Below, piece after piece: positions 59,491-64,000 of a stretch of DNA of 64,000 nucleotides. Both the position numbers and the translations under genes were made by a program. The notes under the pieces were generated by a model that saw only the letters and a list, made by a program, of their open reading frames with translations, searched no databases and was not told the DNA's origin. Position 1 is the stretch's first letter. Every line of letters starts with the position of its first letter. The stretch comes from Streptomyces sp. WMMC940 (GTDB lineage Bacteria; Actinomycetota; Actinomycetes; Streptomycetales; Streptomycetaceae): assembly GCF_027460265.1 (NCBI RefSeq), contig NZ_JAPZBC010000001.1:3371001-3435000 (forward strand). The letters run 5' to 3'.

Positions 59491-60762
59491 TCAGACCACG
59501 CGGTACACCGCGTCCTTGAGCGAGCGGGCCTTCTCGTAGTCGGCCGACAGGGTGGCCTCGTCGGGGGCGGTGAGGAACACGCGCAGCGAACTGGTGAGGA
59601 GATCGACCGTGGGCCTGATCCGGGAACCGGGCCCGTACTTGACGGTGGCGAACAAGACGCTCTCAAGCGAACGGAGTTCCGCCACGGCCGTCTCGTCGAC
59701 CGACTCCACCGTGCCGTCCTGTTCGGTGGGGGTGTTGTAGACGACGGCCGGCCGACGGCGGCGGTAGGTCCTGCCCGCGTACCGGGCACGGAACTCGTCC
59801 GGCCGGGTGTAGGCAAGCGCGGTGAGCGCCGCCTGGTTGTGACCGAGGCACACGTCGTGGAAGGGGGCGTTGATGTTTCCGTTGAGGCGGGTGCCGATCT
59901 CGACCAGGACGGGCCCGTCCTCGGTGACGATCACCTCGGCGTGGGCCGGGCCCCACGCCACGCCGAGGGCGGCGAGGACCTCGTCGACGTAGGCCGTGAG
60001 TTCGGCGACCACGGGGGTCTCGTCCGGATCGGCGAGGATGTCGCGGTTGTAGATGTTCTTGCCCGAGGGCAGCAGGCTCTTCTCGTACTCCCAGACGCCG
60101 CAGACGTAGCGCTCGCCGTCGCAGCTCACGGTGTCGACGATGTACTCCGTGCCCTTGAGATAGGACTGCACGAGAATCTCGGTGTTCGGGAGGCCGAACA
60201 TGTTGGGGGCGCCGAGGACCGCACGGGCGGCGGCCCGCACGGCGTCCGGTCCGTCGCAGACGAAGACCCCGTCGGAGGCCGCCGAACTGAGCGGCTTGAC
60301 GACCACGGGATAGCTGCCGCCTGCCTGCGCCCAGTCCACCGCGGTCTCCGGGTCGCCGGTCTTGGTCTGCCGCACGCACGGGACCCCGGCGCGGCGAAGT
60401 GTCTCGGTCATCTCGTACTTGTCGCGACGGGCCGGCGAGAGGGCCGAACCGTTGGACGGGACACCGACCGCCTCGCTCAGCCGGTCGGCGAGCGGCACGG
60501 ACGACTCCTGTCCGGCGATCACGCACACCGGACCTAGGCCCCGCAGCAGTTCCACGAGAGCCGGCTCGTCGGATTCGACGACGGTGTCCCGGTACGCGGC
60601 GAGATCCGGCGGAGCCATCGCCGGGATGAGCTCCGGCGTGCTCTGGACGTGCACGACGTCCGTGCCGTGCGCGGCGAACGCGGCCGGGTAGAAGTTGCCC
60701 GCGGAGTAGCCGTCGACGACGACGGCCACCGGCCGGGGGCCGCTGTGCGGGTGGGCGCTCAT
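59491..60762 (-). CDS. ATP-grasp domain ligase
   Basis: 423 residues from ATG 60762, overlapping the aminotransferase stop (ATGA). ATP-grasp features in order: PVAVVVDGYSAGNFYPAAFA at the N-terminus, SPARRDKYEMTETLRRAGVP, YPVVVKPLSSAASDGVFVCD (Lys), ILVQSYLKGTEYIVDTVSCD (Glu) and VLVEIGTRLNGN with metal-binding Glu and Asn. This resembles L-amino-acid ligases that make dipeptides or amides, such as BacD-like enzymes. With the adjacent aminotransferase it may join an unusual amino acid to another. Confidence 0.88.
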   Translation of the reverse strand: MSAHPHSGPRPVAVVVDGYSAGNFYPAAFAAHGTDVVHVQSTPELIPAMAPPDLAAYRDTVVESDEPALVELLRGLGPVCVIAGQESSVPLADRLSEAVGVPSNGSALSPARRDKYEMTETLRRAGVPCVRQTKTGDPETAVDWAQAGGSYPVVVKPLSSAASDGVFVCDGPDAVRAAARAVLGAPNMFGLPNTEILVQSYLKGTEYIVDTVSCDGERYVCGVWEYEKSLLPSGKNIYNRDILADPDETPVVAELTAYVDEVLAALGVAWGPAHAEVIVTEDGPVLVEIGTRLNGNINAPFHDVCLGHNQAALTALAYTRPDEFRARYAGRTYRRRRPAVVYNTPTEQDGTVESVDETAVAELRSLESVLFATVKYGPGSRIRPTVDLLTSSLRVFLTAPDEATLSADYEKARSLKDAVYRVV

Positions 60763-62087
60763 GAGTGTGCCTCCGTCCGGGAGTCGATGAAGCGGGCGAG
60801 GCGGGCGATGCCCTCGCGGATTGCCGCGGGGGTGAGGTTGCTGAAGCCGAGCCGCAGTGCCCGTTCGCCGCCGCCCTCCAGGTGGAACATGCGCATGGGC
60901 GCCCAGCTGACCGCGTAGTCGCGGGCCGACCGTTCCATGGCGGGCAGGTCGGCCTCGAAGGGCACCTCGACGACCAGGAAGAATCCGCCGCGCGGCCGGT
61001 TCCAGCGCACCCCGTGCTCGGCGTACCGCTCGGGCGGGAAGTGCTCGGCGAGGGCGTCGAGGGTGGCGGCCAGCCGCTCCTGGTACACCGCGGCCAGGTC
61101 GCGGGTGGCGGAGCGGAGGTCGTGGTCGGCGTCCACGAGGATGCCGCCGATCGCCGCCTGTGACAGCGAGGACGAGCCGACCGTGAACATCGCCTTGGCC
61201 TTGGACAGTTCCTGGGCGAGGGTGCGCGTGACGCCGTCCTCCCCGACGACCGGGCGGTCGCCGACCAGGTAGCCCAGGCGGGCGCCGGGGAACGCGGACT
61301 TGGCGAAGGAACCGAGGTAGACGACGTCTCCGCGAGTGTCCAGCGACTTCAGGGTGGGGAGCCGCTCCTCGTCGCTCGCGAACAGACCGTAAGGGTTGTC
61401 CTCCAGGATGGTGAACCCTTCCTCGGCGGCCAGCGCCAGCAACCGCCGGCGGGCCTCCAGGGGGACGACCGTGCCCGAGGGGTTGGAGAAGTCGGGGACC
61501 AGGTACAGGGCGGTGGGGCGCCTGCCCTCGGCCCGTACGGCGCGCACGGCCGCGGCGACGGCCTCGGGTTCGAGGCCGTTCGGGCCCTCGGTGATGCCCT
61601 TCACGGGGATGTCCAGCATCCGTGCGGCGCCACGGATGCCGACGTAGGCGGGGGAAACCGACAGCAGCACGTCGTCCGGTGACCGGAACAGGCCGCGGAG
61701 GGCGACGAGGGCCGCCTCCTGGAAGCCATGGGTGATCATGACCGCTTCGGGCGCGACATCGATGTCCTCGTCCTTGGCGAGCATCCGGACGACCTCGTCC
61801 TGGATGAAGCCGTTGACCGGTCCGTACTGGAAGTGCAGCCGTGTGATGCGGTGTTCGGGCACCCCCTTGGCCCGCAGATGCGCGATGTACCTGTCGACGT
61901 GGTACGACAGCTTCGCGAGGTCGTGCGTGCCGTCGTGGGGAGCCCCCGACGAGAACGACAGGGCTTCGGGGAACTTCATCGCGGTCTCGCTGAGCAGACG
62001 CATCGAATCCATGTCGGGATCGGCTATGGCCGCGTGCAGGTAGTCCCTGCGTACGGCGCTGTCCTGCTGAACCGGAGTGATCAGCAC
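60759..62087 (-). CDS. Fold-type I PLP aminotransferase (MocR-type catalytic domain without HTH)
   Basis: 442 residues from GTG 62087, which has AAAGGA 9 bp upstream; ATG 62111 would add 8 residues. Features: HFQYGPVNGFIQDEVVRMLA, ITHGFQEAALVALRGLFRSP, VSPAYVGIRGAARMLDIPVK, LYLVPDFSNPSG, ILEDNPYGLF (Asp for pyridine N), YLGSFAKSAFPGARLGYLVG (Lys of the Schiff base) and LRLGFSN with the substrate Arg. It would transfer an amino group to a keto acid and is coupled to the ATP-grasp gene. Confidence 0.9.
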   Translation of the reverse strand: MLITPVQQDSAVRRDYLHAAIADPDMDSMRLLSETAMKFPEALSFSSGAPHDGTHDLAKLSYHVDRYIAHLRAKGVPEHRITRLHFQYGPVNGFIQDEVVRMLAKDEDIDVAPEAVMITHGFQEAALVALRGLFRSPDDVLLSVSPAYVGIRGAARMLDIPVKGITEGPNGLEPEAVAAAVRAVRAEGRRPTALYLVPDFSNPSGTVVPLEARRRLLALAAEEGFTILEDNPYGLFASDEERLPTLKSLDTRGDVVYLGSFAKSAFPGARLGYLVGDRPVVGEDGVTRTLAQELSKAKAMFTVGSSSLSQAAIGGILVDADHDLRSATRDLAAVYQERLAATLDALAEHFPPERYAEHGVRWNRPRGGFFLVVEVPFEADLPAMERSARDYAVSWAPMRMFHLEGGGERALRLGFSNLTPAAIREGIARLARFIDSRTEAHS

Positions 62088-62207
62088 GTCGGATGGTCCT
62101 TTCGGGAACACGCCGGGGGATCGGGGCGCCCGGGCGGGAGAAGGAGTTGGTGGTGGGCAGGGCGGGAGAAGAAGGCCGGGCAGCCGCGAGGGCGGACGGC
62201 CGCGCGG

Positions 62208-62510
62208 TCAGACGGCCGCCTGCGGCCGGGCCGCGACCCAGGCGCCCTTGCCGGGCGCCCACCGGCGGATCTCCACGTGGCGGACGATGCCGCCCCTGAC
62301 ATAGGGTTCCGCGTCCAGGATCTCCTGGAGGCGGTCGCGATTCTCGGCCTCGTAGACGAGGAGCCCGGCGTTGGCGTCCTGGAGCGGGCCGGCCATCAGC
62401 AGCACACCGCGGTCGGTGAGGGCGCGCAGGTACTCGGTGTGGGCGCCGTGCAGGGGCTCCCGGCCGGCGCGGTCCACGGTGTACTCGAGCTCGACGACGA
62501 ACGTCGCCAC
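62208..62510 (-). CDS. YciI-like protein
   Basis: 100 residues from GTG 62510, with GGAGG 5 bp upstream. The YciI/ferredoxin-like fold is suggested by FVVELEYTVDRAGREPLHGA, HTEYLRALTDRGVLLMAGPL, GLLVYEAENRDRLQEILDAE and PYVRGGIVRHVEIRRWAP, including the paired His and Asp typical of the family. Such proteins are stand-alone dehydrochlorinase- or isomerase-like enzymes or accessory factors in biosynthesis. Role here unknown. Confidence 0.85.
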   Translation of the reverse strand: MATFVVELEYTVDRAGREPLHGAHTEYLRALTDRGVLLMAGPLQDANAGLLVYEAENRDRLQEILDAEPYVRGGIVRHVEIRRWAPGKGAWVAARPQAAV

Positions 62511-62577
62511 GGTTGCCTCCTGAGCGTTGCGGGGTCGTGGGGTGTCCGGCGTGGCGCCGGGGAGTGCGGGGCGAAAC

Positions 62578-63333
62578 TCACATGTAGAGGCCGCCGTTGA
62601 TGTCGATGACGGAGCCGGTGGAGTAGCCCGCGCTCTCGGAGCAGAGATGGAGCACACTCCCGACGGCCTCGTCGACGGTGCCCATGCGCCGCATCGGCAG
62701 CTTGGACAGCACGGCCTCCTTCTGCGCGGGGTCGCGCCGCTCCCAGGCCCCGGCGACCCGTTCGGTCGCGATGGGGCCGTGGGCGACGACGTTGAGGACG
62801 ACACCGTGCGGCGCCAGCTCGTACGCCATCTGCTTGGTCATGCCGATCACGGCGGCCTTGGCGGCCACGTAGGCAGCGTTGTTGAAGTGGCTGTAGGTGC
62901 GGCCGCCCGCGGAGGCGAAGTTGACGATGCGTCCGTAGCCGTCGGCGGCCATGCGGGGTGCGCACACCTTGACCGCGATCCAACTGCTGACCACGTTCTC
63001 CAGGAAGGACTGGTCGAAGTGTCCTGCCGTGAGGTCGGTGTAGCCGATCACGCGGGTGTCGCCGCCGACGCCGTTGACGAGGATCGACGGCGCGAACCGG
63101 TCCACGATGTCGGTCAGCTGGACCTCCGCCGCCGGGATGTCGGTGATGTCACCGACGACGGTCTCGACCTTCGTGACCTGACGCAGCTCGTCGGCGAGCC
63201 GGTTGACGGCCTCCTCGTTCCGGTCGAACAGGACGAGGGTGTGACCCTCCTCGGCGAGTTTGCGGGACACCTCGGTGAGGATGCCGCCGGCGGCTCCGAT
63301 CAGCAGGGCGGTACGGGGGGTGGGTGCGGACAT
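62578..63333 (-). CDS. Short-chain dehydrogenase/reductase (SDR)
   Basis: 251 residues. The cofactor motif is LLIGAAGGILTEV (GxxGGI form of the TGxxxGIG box), then VVGDITDIPA, LVNGVGGDTR (NNAG-like) and a catalytic Ser in IVNFASAGGRTY, Tyr154 and Lys158 in NNAAYVAAKAAV. C-terminal GYSTGSVIDINGGLYM is the usual SDR end. It starts 6 bp after the MFS gene stop, so both are cotranscribed. Probably reduces or oxidises an intermediate of the pathway. Confidence 0.92.
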   Translation of the reverse strand: MSAPTPRTALLIGAAGGILTEVSRKLAEEGHTLVLFDRNEEAVNRLADELRQVTKVETVVGDITDIPAAEVQLTDIVDRFAPSILVNGVGGDTRVIGYTDLTAGHFDQSFLENVVSSWIAVKVCAPRMAADGYGRIVNFASAGGRTYSHFNNAAYVAAKAAVIGMTKQMAYELAPHGVVLNVVAHGPIATERVAGAWERRDPAQKEAVLSKLPMRRMGTVDEAVGSVLHLCSESAGYSTGSVIDINGGLYM

Positions 63334-63339
63334 GCTCGG

Positions 63340-64000
63340 TCACCTTTTCTCTGTTGTCAGGTTCTGTGCGGCCAGGTTCTGCCCGGCGGTCGCACGGGGC
63401 TCCCCGGGACCGGTGTCGGTCCTGGCACCGGGGCCGGTGTCGGTTTCGGACCTGGCGCCGGGCGTGAATCCCGCCAGCCGCGGCAGCAGCGCGAAGCCGA
63501 GCATCACCGCGAAGCCGAGTCCGAGGACGGAAATCCACAGCACCTCGTAGCCGTGGGCGTGGGACAGGGCGAGGCCGGCGGGGCTGCCGACGACGAACGC
63601 GGCGTTCCAGGCGAAGAAGTAGGAGCCCTGGTAGCTGCCGCTGCGCCCGGCGGGCGCCCGGTCGGCGATGAAGGTCGCGGACATCGGTGCCCAGATCACT
63701 TCTCCGAGCGTCCAGACGACCGTGGCGATGGTGAAGGACAGGATCCCGCCGGCGAAGACGTTCCCGCCGAAACCGACGGCCATGAATCCGGCGGCCATCA
63801 TCAGCGGGACGTGGGCTCGCATCCGGCCGACGAGGCGGGGCACGAGCGGCAGCAGCGCGACGGACAGCACCGCGTTGACGGCGAGGACGAACCCGATGTC
63901 CCCGCTGGACAGCCCGCTGTCCCGCATGTCCAGCGGCAGCGCGGAGTTGACCTGGAGGTAGATGCAGGCGAGCAGGAAGGTCATCACCAGGAAGCCGACC
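63340..64000 (-). CDS. MFS transporter, partial (runs off the window)
   Basis: About 220 C-terminal residues; the frame is open to the last base, so the start lies outside. Hydrophobic helices include FLVMTFLLACIYLQVNSALP, SVALLPLVPRLVGRMRAHVP, ILSFTIATVVWTLGEVIWAP and ISVLGLGFAVMLGFALLPRL. The motif RAPAGRSGSYQGSYFFAWNA is typical of the second half of MFS drug exporters. The C-terminal 40 residues are a repeated Gly/Thr/Asp/Pro tail (ETDTGPGARTDTGPG). It probably exports the product of the cluster or gives self-resistance. Confidence 0.88.
   Translation of the reverse strand, partial: VGFLVMTFLLACIYLQVNSALPLDMRDSGLSSGDIGFVLAVNAVLSVALLPLVPRLVGRMRAHVPLMMAAGFMAVGFGGNVFAGGILSFTIATVVWTLGEVIWAPMSATFIADRAPAGRSGSYQGSYFFAWNAAFVVGSPAGLALSHAHGYEVLWISVLGLGFAVMLGFALLPRLAGFTPGARSETDTGPGARTDTGPGEPRATAGQNLAAQNLTTEKR

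Noticed and set aside
59816..62262. A long continuous minus-strand frame joining the ATP-grasp and aminotransferase region
   Set aside because: Upstream of 60762 it is an Arg/Gly/Pro shadow of the aminotransferase gene, which is in another frame; the ATG at 60762 is the real ATP-grasp start.

Overview
The window is from a high-GC actinomycete, almost certainly a Streptomyces. It contains a close wblA homologue next to a class A penicillin-binding protein, polyprenol-phosphomannose mannosyltransferases, GC-rich third codon positions and frequent GTG starts.

Layout. 1-9.14 kb is ordinary chromosome: the C-terminus of an ArsA-like ATPase, wblA, ponA-type PBP, a GatB/YqeY protein, and a co-directional set of two GT-C mannosyltransferases plus a metallophosphoesterase. 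A tRNA-Pro(CGG) lies at 9143-9216. Its 3' half, starting exactly at the anticodon loop, is repeated as a perfect 63-bp direct repeat at 32692-32754. The 23.5 kb between the two copies is a complete-looking actinomycete integrative and conjugative element (AICE). It holds an integrase with an embedded LacI-type HTH, Xis, a replication ATPase and prim-pol, small transfer/spread proteins, a TraB/FtsK-like DNA pump with a candidate clt repeat array, a GntR regulator and an XRE/TPR regulator. The right part carries cargo: dead transposon and helicase fragments, a secreted pseudo-protease/lectin/FG-GAP protein, a small secreted protein, and a 1200-residue polymorphic-toxin-like protein with an overlapping candidate immunity gene.

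32.8-41.6 kb looks like a second, degenerate AICE docked at the same tRNA site. It has a TraB-like ATPase, an SCO3933-family protein, a frameshifted DUF2637-type membrane protein, two GntR/UTRA regulators with recognisable operators, an HATPase and a DUF1152 protein, but no integrase or replication genes.

42-56 kb is an insertion-sequence sink. It contains a secreted protein/lipoprotein pair (the lipoprotein frameshifted), two IS5-type elements each split by a different IS256-type element with 8-bp target duplications, a frameshifted IS110, an IS3, an endonuclease-VII-like remnant truncated on both sides, an IS1380 and an intact second copy of one IS5-type element.

56.3-64 kb is a co-directional minus-strand gene set that looks like part of a specialised-metabolite cluster: MFS exporter, SDR, YciI-like protein, fold-type I PLP aminotransferase, ATP-grasp ligase, luciferase-like monooxygenase, flavin reductase and an AfsA-type gamma-butyrolactone synthase. 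The cluster continues past the window edge. All assignments come from reading motifs and context; no database search was run.
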